DNA from: Pontibacillus salipaludis
GTDB taxonomy: Bacteria; Bacillota; Bacilli; Bacillales; BH030062
DNA: 64,000 nt
Assembly (NCBI RefSeq): GCF_014642405.1
Contig: NZ_BMIN01000004.1
Span: forward strand, 1-64,000
Reading direction: 5' to 3'
The translations under genes and the position numbers were made by a program. The notes under the pieces were generated by a model. That model saw only the letters and a program-made list of their open reading frames with translations. It was not told the DNA's origin and ran no database searches. Below are positions 37,586 through 45,459 of the stretch, piece after piece. How positions within the stretch are numbered: the first letter of the stretch is position 1; the number at the start of each line of letters is the position of its first letter.

Positions 37586-38206
37586 ATGATTATTAAACGC
37601 ACACGCCTATATATACTAGGTATGCTTATTACCCACTTAGGAACTGCCCTTTCAGTTAAGTCTACCATCGGAGCCGGATTTTGGTCAGCTTTCTTTGTAG
37701 GAGCTAGTCACTCAATAGGGCTGACACCAGGGATGTGGTTTGCCCTTTCACAAATTACGCTCGTATTTATAAACGCTTTCTTATCTAATAGACAACCTGT
37801 TTGGTTAGCATTCATACCTATTATAATTGAAAGTGTCTTTTTTGATTTCTGGCTAACCTTTGCCTTTAACAATGTATCCCTTGCCAACGTACCTCTGGCC
37901 TATAGAATCATCACTTTTATAAGCGCCCTTACGATCGCAAGTTTCGGCATAAGTTTATACCTCTACACAAACCTCCCTCGCTCACCGGTGGATCAATTAT
38001 TTGTAACCATTAGCGAGAGGTTTCGTTTATCCATTGGGTTATCCCAATCCATCATCGCCGCAACGATTACACTATTCGCCTTTTTATTAGGAGGCCCGAT
38101 CGGAGCCGGGACAGCCATTAGCGTCTTTTTATTAGGACCATTTATACAAACATGGGTTAACATCTTATCTCATTCTAAACACATAAAAAGGATTCAATAC
38201 TCCTGA
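37586..38206 (+). CDS. YczE/YitT-type membrane protein
   Basis: A 206-residue protein with five or six helices. The start (LGTALSVKSTIGAGFWSAFFVG) and the later LYLYTNLPRSPVDQLFVTIS and GGPIGAGTAISVFLLGPFIQ fit the YczE/YyaS family. Its function is unknown. It is divergent from the LysR gene. Expression is probably under that regulator. Confidence 0.75.
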   Translation: MIIKRTRLYILGMLITHLGTALSVKSTIGAGFWSAFFVGASHSIGLTPGMWFALSQITLVFINAFLSNRQPVWLAFIPIIIESVFFDFWLTFAFNNVSLANVPLAYRIITFISALTIASFGISLYLYTNLPRSPVDQLFVTISERFRLSIGLSQSIIAATITLFAFLLGGPIGAGTAISVFLLGPFIQTWVNILSHSKHIKRIQYS

Positions 38207-38242
38207 ACATTTTTCCATTCGCAATATACTCTGAACTAGTTA

Positions 38243-38271
38243 TTGACACCCCTCCTTGTTCGTGATAAAAA
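38243..38271 (+). promoter_or_regulatory. promoter of the NSS transporter gene
   Basis: TTGACA (38243-38248), 17 bp, TAAAAA (38266-38271), just upstream of the T-box leader. Confidence 0.65.
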
Positions 38272-38277
38272 TTGATT

Positions 38278-38526
38278 AACTTCATATCAACGAACAGCTT
38301 TGAAGGAAAGCAAGTAACTCTCCTGTCCCTGCCTCAGAGAACCGATGATGGTGCGAAATCGGTACAAACAAGAGTAGTGAATTTTCATTTCTGGAGCTTC
38401 TTACGCAAGTAACTTTAAGACGGTGACGACCGTTATACGTGTAAAGTCATGAAACACTCGTTTCATAACTAGGGTGGTACCGCGATAAAAGTCGCCCCTA
38501 CATTTTGTAGGGGCGACTTTTTTTGT
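38278..38526 (+). ncRNA. T-box leader with Phe specifier
   Basis: The T-box core AGGGTGGTACCGCG lies at 38471-38484, followed by the terminator stem AAAGTCGCCCCTAC/GTAGGGGCGACTTT with a long T run (to 38526). Stem I has AGAGA, the GGTG terminal loop (ACCGAT/ATCGGT stem) and the specifier strand GTGAATTTTCATTTCTGGAGC-like; the codon is UUU (38382-38384) or UUC (38384-38386) depending on alignment, both Phe. It thus ties the downstream transporter to charging of tRNA-Phe. Confidence 0.9.
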
Positions 38527-38559
38527 TTCAAGAATTATACGTTTGAGAGGAAGATGAGA

Positions 38560-39900
38560 ATGAGTCAGCAAGAACAATGGTCTTCAAAGATTGGATTTAT
38601 TTTAGCAGCAGCCGGGTCCGCAACAGGACTTGGAGCTATTTGGAAATTCCCCTATATTGCGGGACAAAACGGCGGAGGGGCTTTTTTCATCACCTTTATC
38701 GCTTTTACGATTTTATTAGGATTACCATTATTGTTAGCAGAGTTTTCCATAGGCCGTACAGCGCAAAATAATGCTGTCGACTCTTATCGCACGATCGCAA
38801 AAGGAACAAAGTGGCACTACGTTGGTATATTAGGGATGGTCACTTCTTTTATCCTATTATCTTTTTATAGCGTTGTTGGCGGATGGATTGTTATCTATCT
38901 ATTAAAGACTATAACCGGAGGTATGTCAGGGCTTTCTTCAGCTCAATATGGAGAAGTGTTTGGTCAAACGATATCGAACCCTCTACTAAGCATCAGCGTC
39001 CAGTTCTTATTTATTTTAATTACAATACTTGTTGTTTCAAGGGGAGTTCAAAAGGGAATTGAGAAAGCTAGTCGTATCATGATGCCTGCTTTATTCGTAT
39101 TATTCTTAATATTAGTTGCAAGATCTTTAACTTTAGAAGGTGCAGGAGAAGGAATCGCTTTCCTCCTTCAACCTGATTTCTCAAAAGTAACATCCCAAAC
39201 GGTTTTAGAAGCAATGGGACAATCATTCTTCACATTAAGCGTAGGGGTTTCCGTAATGGTTACTTACAGCTCTTATCTCCCTAAAAATCAAAGTTTACCT
39301 AAGGCAGCTTCATCAATCGTAGGGATTAACATATTAATCGTTTTATTAGCAGGTTTGGCCATTTTCCCTGCCGTCTTTTCTTTCGGTCTTGAGCCAGGTT
39401 CTGGCCCTGTACTTCTATTTAACGTTCTTCCTACAGTATTCAGCCAAATGCCTTTAGGAATGGGCTTTTTCACAGCCTTTTTACTTCTATTCTTATTTGC
39501 AGCTTTAACCTCTGCATTTTCCATGCTAGAGATAATCGTGTCTGTCCTATCAAAAGGGAATGAAAGATTACGCCAGAAATATGCTTGGATCATAGGTCTA
39601 TCCATCTTTATTGTGGGAACCCCTTCCGCATTATCATTTGGTGTTCTCGGAGATGTAACACTATGGGACAAAACTATTTTCGATCTAGCCGATTATGCAG
39701 TCAGCAATATTTTAATGCCTATGGGAGCATTGTTAATCTCTATTTTTGTTCCGTTAAAAATGAAGAAATCTGAACTCTACGAAGAATTAAAGAGAGGGAG
39801 CACCTTAAAAAGAGCTATCTTTAATGTATGGTATTCCTTAATACGTTATGTAGCACCTATCCTAATCATCGCAGTTATGATTGATGTTATAACTGGATAA
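38560..39900 (+). CDS. NSS (SLC6-like) amino acid:sodium symporter, probably Phe/aromatic
   Basis: A 446-residue LeuT-fold transporter with about eleven to twelve helices. The unwound TM1 sequence [27 protein letters not shown] carries the sodium and substrate-binding residues, and TM6 has [20 protein letters not shown]. MhsT-type members transport hydrophobic or aromatic amino acids. The Phe T-box upstream argues for phenylalanine uptake. I choose ATG 38560, nine bases after AGAGG, rather than 38554. No operon partner follows. Confidence 0.9.
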   Translation: MSQQEQWSSKIGFILAAAGSATGLGAIWKFPYIAGQNGGGAFFITFIAFTILLGLPLLLAEFSIGRTAQNNAVDSYRTIAKGTKWHYVGILGMVTSFILLSFYSVVGGWIVIYLLKTITGGMSGLSSAQYGEVFGQTISNPLLSISVQFLFILITILVVSRGVQKGIEKASRIMMPALFVLFLILVARSLTLEGAGEGIAFLLQPDFSKVTSQTVLEAMGQSFFTLSVGVSVMVTYSSYLPKNQSLPKAASSIVGINILIVLLAGLAIFPAVFSFGLEPGSGPVLLFNVLPTVFSQMPLGMGFFTAFLLLFLFAALTSAFSMLEIIVSVLSKGNERLRQKYAWIIGLSIFIVGTPSALSFGVLGDVTLWDKTIFDLADYAVSNILMPMGALLISIFVPLKMKKSELYEELKRGSTLKRAIFNVWYSLIRYVAPILIIAVMIDVITG

Positions 39901-39988
39901 TTTCTGAATAGTAAAAAAGATCTATTTTTTTACTATTATGAGCGACTACAATAGGCTTCAGTTAATATGAACGAACAAAAATACATCA

Positions 39989-40005
39989 TGTGAGCTTTCC
40001 TAACA
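39989..40005. promoter_or_regulatory. GlnR/TnrA box 1
   Basis: TGTGAGCTTTCCTAACA matches the TGTNA-N7-TNACA consensus exactly, upstream of glnA. Confidence 0.8.
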
Positions 40006-40015
40006 TGTAACTTTG

Positions 40016-40032
40016 TGTTAGAATTCCTTACA
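40016..40032. promoter_or_regulatory. GlnR/TnrA box 2
   Basis: TGTTAGAATTCCTTACA matches TGTNA-N7-TNACA exactly and overlaps the putative -35/-10 spacer (TTGTGT 40013-40018, 17 bp, TAAATA 40036-40041), as for GlnR repression of glnRA. Confidence 0.85.
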
Positions 40033-40108
40033 TGATAAATAAAAGGTTAAGCATTCCTGACTTTGAATGCTAGTAATCTACTACAAACTATTAAGGCGAG
40101 GGTATTAA

Positions 40109-41419
40109 ATGACTTTTACTAAAGAATCCATTAAGCAAGAAGTTCACGACAAAGGCGTAGAATTTATTCGACTTGAATTCACAGACATGCTTGGAGACAC
40201 AAAAAACGTTGAGCTCCCTATTGAAGAGCTTGAAAGTGTTCTAGAAAACGAAGCTATGTTCGACAGTTCTTCTATTTCTGGTTTCTCTGATATTCAAGAA
40301 AGTGATATGTATCTATATCCAGACTTAAGCACGTTTAAAGTATTACCTTCAACAGTAGATGAAGACCCTGTTGCACGTTTCATTTGCGACATTTATACAA
40401 CGGACGGAACTCCTTTCGAAGGTGATCCACGTTATATCCTAAAACGAGCAATGGAAGAAGCTGCTGAGATGGGCTATACCGTAAACGTAGGTCCAGAACC
40501 AGAGTTCTTCTTGTTCAAACTGAATGACGAAGGTTACCCGATCAAGAAGATGAATGACCGTGGTGGTTATTTCGATGCTTCTCCAATTGACAAGGGTGAT
40601 AAAGTGCGCCGCGATATCGTACGCACACTTAAGAAATTTGGCTTCGAGATGGAAGCTTCTCACCACGAAGTAGCTATGGGACAACACGAGATCAACTTCC
40701 GTTTTGATGACATGCTACGCGCTGCAGATAACATTCAAACATTCAAAAGCGTTGTAAAAGACGTAGCAACAAACCATGATTATCACGCTACGTTCATGCC
40801 TAAACCAATTGCTGGAGAAAACGGTTCTGGTATGCACTGTCACCTTTCTCTATTTAAAGATGGCGAGAGCGTATTCTGTGATGAAAAAGACGAAGACGGT
40901 ATTTCAGTAACAATGAAGCACTTCATGGGTGGTATCTTAAAACACGCTCCTGGTATTGCTGCTATTACGAACCCGAACGTCAACTCTTATAAGCGTTTAG
41001 TTCCTGGTTACGAAGCACCTGTAAGCATTGCTTGGTCTCACTCCAACCGTAGTTGTATGATTCGCGTCCCTTCAACTCGCGGTAAAGGAACTCGCTTTGA
41101 AGTCCGTAACCCAGACCCTACAGCAAACCCATACCTTGCTTTAGCGGTAACGATTCAAGCAGGACTTGAAGGAATTCGCAATAAAGTTGATCCAGGTGCA
41201 GCTGAAACACGTAACCTTTACGAGGTACATGACGACAGCGTACCAACCCTTCCTACAAACCTAAAAGAAGCACTAACAGCGCTTCGCAAAGACAAAGTTC
41301 TTATGAACGCTTTAGGTGACCACACTTCAAGCATTTACCTTGAAGAAAAAGGAGAAGAATGGACAGAGTATTCCCTACAAGTAAGTCAGTGGGAAACAGA
41401 CAAATATATGAACAAGTAA
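40109..41419 (+). CDS. glnA: glutamine synthetase, type I (stand-alone paralogue)
   Basis: A 436-residue GSI that makes Gln from Glu, ammonia and ATP. The motifs VGPEPEFFLF, NGSGMHCHLSLF, NSYKRLVPGYEAP and the ammonium-site Asp (MFD, residue 52) are intact. It lacks the 25-residue adenylylation insert of the beta subtype. At the position of B. subtilis Arg62, needed for Gln feedback, it has Asp61 (GFSDIQESD against GFVRIEESD). There is no glnR upstream. Two perfect GlnR/TnrA boxes control it. It may be a second, feedback-insensitive GS; this is inference. Its codon usage looks like that of a well expressed gene. Confidence 0.93.
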   Translation: MTFTKESIKQEVHDKGVEFIRLEFTDMLGDTKNVELPIEELESVLENEAMFDSSSISGFSDIQESDMYLYPDLSTFKVLPSTVDEDPVARFICDIYTTDGTPFEGDPRYILKRAMEEAAEMGYTVNVGPEPEFFLFKLNDEGYPIKKMNDRGGYFDASPIDKGDKVRRDIVRTLKKFGFEMEASHHEVAMGQHEINFRFDDMLRAADNIQTFKSVVKDVATNHDYHATFMPKPIAGENGSGMHCHLSLFKDGESVFCDEKDEDGISVTMKHFMGGILKHAPGIAAITNPNVNSYKRLVPGYEAPVSIAWSHSNRSCMIRVPSTRGKGTRFEVRNPDPTANPYLALAVTIQAGLEGIRNKVDPGAAETRNLYEVHDDSVPTLPTNLKEALTALRKDKVLMNALGDHTSSIYLEEKGEEWTEYSLQVSQWETDKYMNK

Positions 41420-41484
41420 GTTTCAAAAGCACAAGTGCCCGTTTAGCAACGTATAGACTTTAGTCTAAAGCTAGACGATTATAC

Positions 41485-41521
41485 AAAAAAGGAGACGATC
41501 CTAAGATCGTCTCCTTTTTTA
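41485..41521. terminator. bidirectional terminator of glnA and azoR
   Basis: A stem AAAAAAGGAGACGATC/GATCGTCTCCTTTTTT with a 5-nt loop. Confidence 0.9.
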
Positions 41522-41528
41522 TACTTAA

Positions 41529-42155
41529 TTAGAACGTTTGCGCTGCATCTTTTGCTCTAGCAATCGCATTTGCTTTAATTTCTTCTGCTTTCTCAGGCAT
41601 GGCTGCATGCCCTTCTACAAATAATCCTTCGAATGATGGCACACCAAACAATTGCATAATCGCATTTAAGTAACGATGCCCCATTTCCAATCCAGCTGCA
41701 GGACCTTCAGAATAAACCCCACCGTTCGCTTGAATATGGAAAGCTTTCTTATCTGTGAGAAGGCCAACAGGACCTTGCTCTGTATATTTAAACGATTTCC
41801 CAGCAACGGCTACTGAATCAATATATGCCTTCATCACAGGTGGGAAAGAGAAGTTCCACATTGGGTTTACGAAAACATATTTATCAGCATTAACAAATTG
41901 ATCGCTAAGTTCGCCTAGGCGATCTACTTTCGCTTGCTCAGCGTCACTTAATTGATCACCTGATTGTAATTTCCCCCAACCACTGAAGATATCTGCATCA
42001 ATTTGAGGAATATCTTCTTTGTAAAGGTCAACATGGACGACCTCATCATTAGGGTTTGCCTCTTTATATGCGTCAATAAATTCCTTGCCTACACTCATAC
42101 TGAAAGAAGTTGTTTCATCATGCGGATGAGCGGTTACGTATAATACTTTAGCCAA
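41529..42155 (-). CDS. azoR: FMN-dependent NADH-azoreductase / quinone reductase
   Basis: A 208-residue flavodoxin-like reductase. [21 protein letters not shown] at the start binds FMN phosphate and [19 protein letters not shown] is the family's signature. It reduces quinones and azo compounds by two electrons. I choose TTG 42155, seven bases after AGGTGAG, which gives the usual length; the GTG at 42167 lies within that site. An MhqR-like box and another inverted repeat lie upstream, in line with AzoR2-type control by quinone stress. Confidence 0.9.
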   Translation of the reverse strand: MAKVLYVTAHPHDETTSFSMSVGKEFIDAYKEANPNDEVVHVDLYKEDIPQIDADIFSGWGKLQSGDQLSDAEQAKVDRLGELSDQFVNADKYVFVNPMWNFSFPPVMKAYIDSVAVAGKSFKYTEQGPVGLLTDKKAFHIQANGGVYSEGPAAGLEMGHRYLNAIMQLFGVPSFEGLFVEGHAAMPEKAEEIKANAIARAKDAAQTF

Positions 42156-42182
42156 TTCTAATCTCACCTTTCAGATTTTTTC

Positions 42183-42208
42183 GTAGACATAGTTTATACT
42201 ATATCTAC
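42183..42208. promoter_or_regulatory. inverted repeat at the azoR promoter
   Basis: GTAGACATAGT-N4-ACTATATCTAC, 10 of 11 positions paired, 28 bp upstream of the azoR start. Its regulator is not identified. Confidence 0.6.
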
Positions 42209-42235
42209 ATTCCTAGTATTTATTTCGAAAATGAG

Positions 42236-42253
42236 TATCTTTAATTCGAGATT
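42236..42253. promoter_or_regulatory. MhqR-like box upstream of azoR
   Basis: TATCTTTAATTCGAGATT matches the MhqR operator TATCTCGAATTCGAGATA (from memory) at 15 of 18 positions. MhqR controls azoR2 in B. subtilis. Confidence 0.6.
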
Positions 42254-42389
42254 AATTGTAATATTTTTTTCTCATTTTCGCAAGGTATCTGCATAAAATA
42301 GTTATCTTCAACCTTTCTTTGATTATTAATATTTTGAGATAAGTGGCACTACTTATTCAGTAACCGTTGTAATAAATTTAAAACATAAA

Positions 42390-42424
42390 AAGAAAGACGA
42401 AAATCAAATTGATTTCCGTCTTCT
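42390..42424 (-). terminator. terminator of the small ORF at 42435
   Basis: On the minus strand AAGACGGAAATCA pairs with TGATTTTCGTCTT and CTTTTTATG follows. Confidence 0.7.
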
Positions 42425-42434
42425 TCTCTTCTCA

Positions 42435-42578
42435 TTATTCTGTTTCATCCATGTAATGTGTATATGGGTTTGCCGAAATTTGCTTTCTCATTTCATCAGT
42501 TAGTTCAACCTTATCGTGTTCGACTAATTCACCACTTACCGGTGCACTTCCATCATAATGCATTGGCTTGCCTTCCAT
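42435..42578 (-). CDS. small acidic protein, 47 residues
   Basis: An ORF with a clear GGGAGGG ribosome binding site seven bases before ATG 42578 and a dedicated terminator. The protein starts MEGKPMHYDGSAPVSGE, then has VELTDEMRKQISAN and ends YTHYMDETE. It is hydrophilic with no Cys and no membrane segment. Not recognised; it is too well supported by flanking signals to be chance. Confidence 0.65.
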   Translation of the reverse strand: MEGKPMHYDGSAPVSGELVEHDKVELTDEMRKQISANPYTHYMDETE

Positions 42579-42786
42579 AAAAGCCCTCCCTTTGTATTAG
42601 AAGTAGTATATGTACAATAATATGGACAAATGATAACCGATTCATGTGTCCTATGATTATTTTACTATATAAAATACATACACACACCCTAATACTTACA
42701 CTTTTAACATTAAATATCATTTAATGAATGGTATGGAATCTACTATTAAGAGAGACATTAAAAGAACGAGCTCAGAAGTTCCCTTT

Positions 42787-43818
42787 TTATTCAATTGTAA
42801 AATTCATCTGTACTGCTTGTTTTAAACCTATCCCTTGCTCACTTGTAATATCTTTCGCAATAAATAATGTATACGTCTCACCTGAATTGTATGATTTTTC
42901 AGGGGCCAAGGACACAGTTTTACTTACTTCATCGTAAGAAACTTGAACTGGCACAACTTTCATTTCATCATTAAAGACTATGAAATTCAGCTGATCAACT
43001 GCCTGTGCTGAAAGGTCTGCGTTAAATTGGATATTCCATACCTTATCTGAATTAATGTTCTCTTTAGATCCAAAATCCTCCTTCTCCCCATCCTCCACTT
43101 TCTCTGTTACTTCTTTTTCCCTCTTCTCAAGCTCCTCTTCCATTTCATTCACAGATTGACGCAACTCTGCTAATTCGTCATACAATTCATTAAGTTGGTC
43201 TGTATAACTGTGATTTAAGCCTAATCTCTTTTCTGACCAATCTGATAGATGATTTATGTATCGTTCCACTGCATCTAATTTATTGTGCTGAGCTTGAAGT
43301 TTCCCACTAAAGCTATCCGCTTGATCATCATAATTTTCTAATTCTTCTTCCTCTTCTTGCTCTTTTACATCTGTTACAACTTCTTCATATGTTATCTCTT
43401 CTTGCTCTTCTTCTTCATATGCTATCTCTTCTTCTTGCTTTTCTTCTTCACCTGCTACCTCTTCTTCTTGTTCTTCTTTATCTGGTAACTCTTCATCCTC
43501 CTCTCCTTTTTCTTTAACCCCATCAAAAAACTCTTCCATCCTGTCACTTATCTTTTGGTTTTGGACGGTTATTCGGTTCAGACGGTTTTCAAGATTTTCG
43601 ATTCGTTTATTTACCGCTTTTTCCTGAGCTATTTTCTTCTTTTCCTTAGAATCTTGCTCAAAACTTCCTCTCTCATTCTTTTCTTTTTGTTGCTCTTTTG
43701 CAATCTTCACATAGTTAGATTCCTTCATTTGAGGTTCAGCACTCGTAACAACAGGCATTGTACTTAGTAAAGCAACTGTAGTTAGAGTAGCAAAAACTTT
43801 TTTTACATGGCGGTTCAT
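42787..43818 (-). CDS. secreted coiled-coil protein with Ig-like domain
   Basis: A 343-residue exported protein. The signal peptide ends near TSAEPQ (about residue 28). A long coiled coil (about 40-240) is broken by a Glu-rich low-complexity stretch with repeated EEEE/EEQEEE units (about 108-155). The C-terminal 85 residues (KVWNIQFNADLSAQAVDQLNFIVFN, then YTLFIAKDITSEQG) match SbsA/Big_5-type bacterial Ig-like domains. It may bind the cell wall. The Glu-rich part is likely repeat-expanded. No partner gene is evident. Confidence 0.75.
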   Translation of the reverse strand: MNRHVKKVFATLTTVALLSTMPVVTSAEPQMKESNYVKIAKEQQKEKNERGSFEQDSKEKKKIAQEKAVNKRIENLENRLNRITVQNQKISDRMEEFFDGVKEKGEEDEELPDKEEQEEEVAGEEEKQEEEIAYEEEEQEEITYEEVVTDVKEQEEEEELENYDDQADSFSGKLQAQHNKLDAVERYINHLSDWSEKRLGLNHSYTDQLNELYDELAELRQSVNEMEEELEKREKEVTEKVEDGEKEDFGSKENINSDKVWNIQFNADLSAQAVDQLNFIVFNDEMKVVPVQVSYDEVSKTVSLAPEKSYNSGETYTLFIAKDITSEQGIGLKQAVQMNFTIE

Positions 43819-44070
43819 ATTAAAATTCCTCCCATTAAAAGCTTAGTTTCTTTTTATTTCGGATTAAATCCATAAAATAAAAGTCCTTTAACAATAAGGA
43901 GGATAAATGAACCACTTTTAATCCTATAATTGGATATATATTGAAGTGCTACCAAGATCTACTTCACTAACAGCAGCCTAGGAAAGAGAATAAGCCTCCC
44001 CCGAACAATCACCAACTAAATAGCCCCATGTCTCAAAAGATATATTTGTGTGTAGTTTCTTTTCGTAAAA
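43819..44070. other. intergenic with a short repeat
   Basis: No gene seen. Bases 43991-44027 resemble 58622-58660 (TAAGCCTCCCC... ACCAA... AGCCCC) at about 80 percent. Confidence 0.4.
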
Positions 44071-44214
44071 CTATACATCTATCCCGTGATGAATCTTTTC
44101 TCCAATAAGTCCTTCAAAGGAGTCATACATCGATAGCTCTGGATTCTCACACTGTATTGTATAAGCTAAAAAAACACCGCTAACCCCTGCACTAATAATC
44201 TTTACATCATCTTG
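44071..44214 (-). pseudogene. probable remnant of an FAD/NAD(P)-dependent oxidoreductase
   Basis: A 47-codon frame with no start codon, preceded by an in-frame stop, reads VKIISAGVSGVFLAYTIQ then CENPELSMYDSFEGLI. This looks like the N-terminal dinucleotide fold of flavoproteins (IIGAGPAGIFTAYEL..NPDL) with the second and third Gly of the GxGxxG damaged. It is probably a decayed gene start; the rest has been lost or is unrecognisable. Confidence 0.4.
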
Positions 44215-44251
44215 TCACTCTTCCTCTTAAGCCATCCATTCTGGAAATAGC

Positions 44252-44290
44252 GAAAAGGCACTTTTAATCTATTGTAGACAAAAGCGCCTC
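44252..44290 (-). terminator. terminator of the S8 protease gene
   Basis: On the minus strand AGGCGCTTTT pairs with AAAAGTGCCT and TTTTC follows. Confidence 0.7.
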
Positions 44291-44305
44291 TTAGAAAATG
44301 CCCCG

Positions 44306-45100
44306 TTATTGTGTAGCTAGAAAACGATCAAGTTCCAGCACCCTATATCCATCCTTTTCATAGAACGAAGTAAGCTGCAGCAAAAAGCGTGCGTCATCAT
44401 TCGTCATGTGGGGCTGGATCTCTTTGAAATAAGCAAGCATACCTGATACTGAGCCCGCCGCAAAACTCGTCCCGGTTTTTCTAACTACTTCACCACCAAG
44501 ACTAGCACCTTCGATCAGTACTCCCGGAGCCAAGAATTCTATATCAGCACTCCTGTTTCCATTCTCATAGAGATGATCGCTGTAGGTGTTATACCCACCG
44601 ACTGCAATGACCTCACCTAGGCTAGCAGGGAAGCTAATGCGATCGGTTCTTCCATCATTTCCACTAGCTCCAACGAAAACGACTCCTTTACGTTCCCCAA
44701 AGCGAATAACCCAAGACGTAAAAGGGTTCGCCACTTCGGACATACTCAAATTTACAATATCCGCCCCTTTTACTACGCTATAAAAAATACCTATAAAAGA
44801 CGTACCAATACCCGCACCATCTTTTCCCAATGTTTTCACTGGCAATAACGTTGCATTAGGTGCCACTGAATGAACAACACTGGCAATATGTGTACCATGA
44901 CCATGATCATCCATAGCATCTCCATCCCAGTTAAAGAAGTCATATCCCTTTTCAACATGTCCTTCAAGCAAAGGGTGAGTTGGATCAATACCAGTATCAA
45001 CTATAGCCACAATCGTCTCTTTCGTATCAAACTCAGCTAGTTCTATATAAATGAAAAAACCAGTTATAAGAAAGACATAAAACAAAAAGACTTGTTTCAT
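44306..45100 (-). CDS. membrane-anchored subtilisin-like (S8) protease without propeptide
   Basis: A 264-residue subtilase. One N-terminal hydrophobic segment (about 2-20) is followed at once by the catalytic domain: Asp35 in IVDTGID, His68 in HGHGTHIAS, oxyanion Asn148 in ASGNDG and Ser212 in GTSFAAGS. There is no inhibitor propeptide, unlike most secreted subtilisins, so it may need no maturation or may be held at the membrane. The ATG has TGGAGGG. The substrate is not known. Confidence 0.85.
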   Translation of the reverse strand: MKQVFLFYVFLITGFFIYIELAEFDTKETIVAIVDTGIDPTHPLLEGHVEKGYDFFNWDGDAMDDHGHGTHIASVVHSVAPNATLLPVKTLGKDGAGIGTSFIGIFYSVVKGADIVNLSMSEVANPFTSWVIRFGERKGVVFVGASGNDGRTDRISFPASLGEVIAVGGYNTYSDHLYENGNRSADIEFLAPGVLIEGASLGGEVVRKTGTSFAAGSVSGMLAYFKEIQPHMTNDDARFLLQLTSFYEKDGYRVLELDRFLATQ

Positions 45101-45221
45101 GCAAATCCCTCCATATTTATATATATGAAGAAATCGTTACGTTGATATGTTTAATTTTACAAAATATTTAGAATATTTACCATACCTTAATGTTTTAATT
45201 TTCCATCCCTCTTGCACGGAT

Positions 45222-45400
45222 AACTTGAGGTTAAGAGATTTTTATGTGGATAGGGCCGATACGTTTGTTGAGGGCGTGGGATGTCAGGGGAACGACTCGC
45301 TTTCCGCGGCCCCACACGATGTGGGATCGTTCGACGTTGGCTATTGACGTGACGGTCTTAGTCGAACTTCTCCTATTCTTGAATGATTTTTTTAAATATA
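45222..45400. repeat. mosaic palindromic repeat, copy A (short)
   Basis: This stretch shares GGGGAACGACTCGCTTTCCGCGG-type sequence (45277-45309) and its left flank with the element at 49963, and the 48-bp module 45308-45355 is identical to 63513-63560 in copy C. Its right end (TCCTATTCTTGAA) resembles the right end of copy B. No target duplication could be found. Confidence 0.7.
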
Positions 45401-45423
45401 TAGCGTCACTCAACTTAAAACCA

Positions 45424-45456
45424 AAAAAATGAGCACCCTTAGGGAGCTCATTTTTA
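45424..45456 (-). terminator. terminator of the secreted TIM-barrel gene
   Basis: On the minus strand AATGAGCTCCC pairs with GGGTGCTCATT and TTTTTTGG follows. Confidence 0.8.
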
Positions 45457-45459
45457 ATG

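Noticed and set aside
43330-43500. Tandem-repeat or CRISPR-like TCTTCTTC-rich stretch
   Set aside because: It is the Glu-rich coding part of the secreted coiled-coil protein; the units are irregular and there are no spacers.
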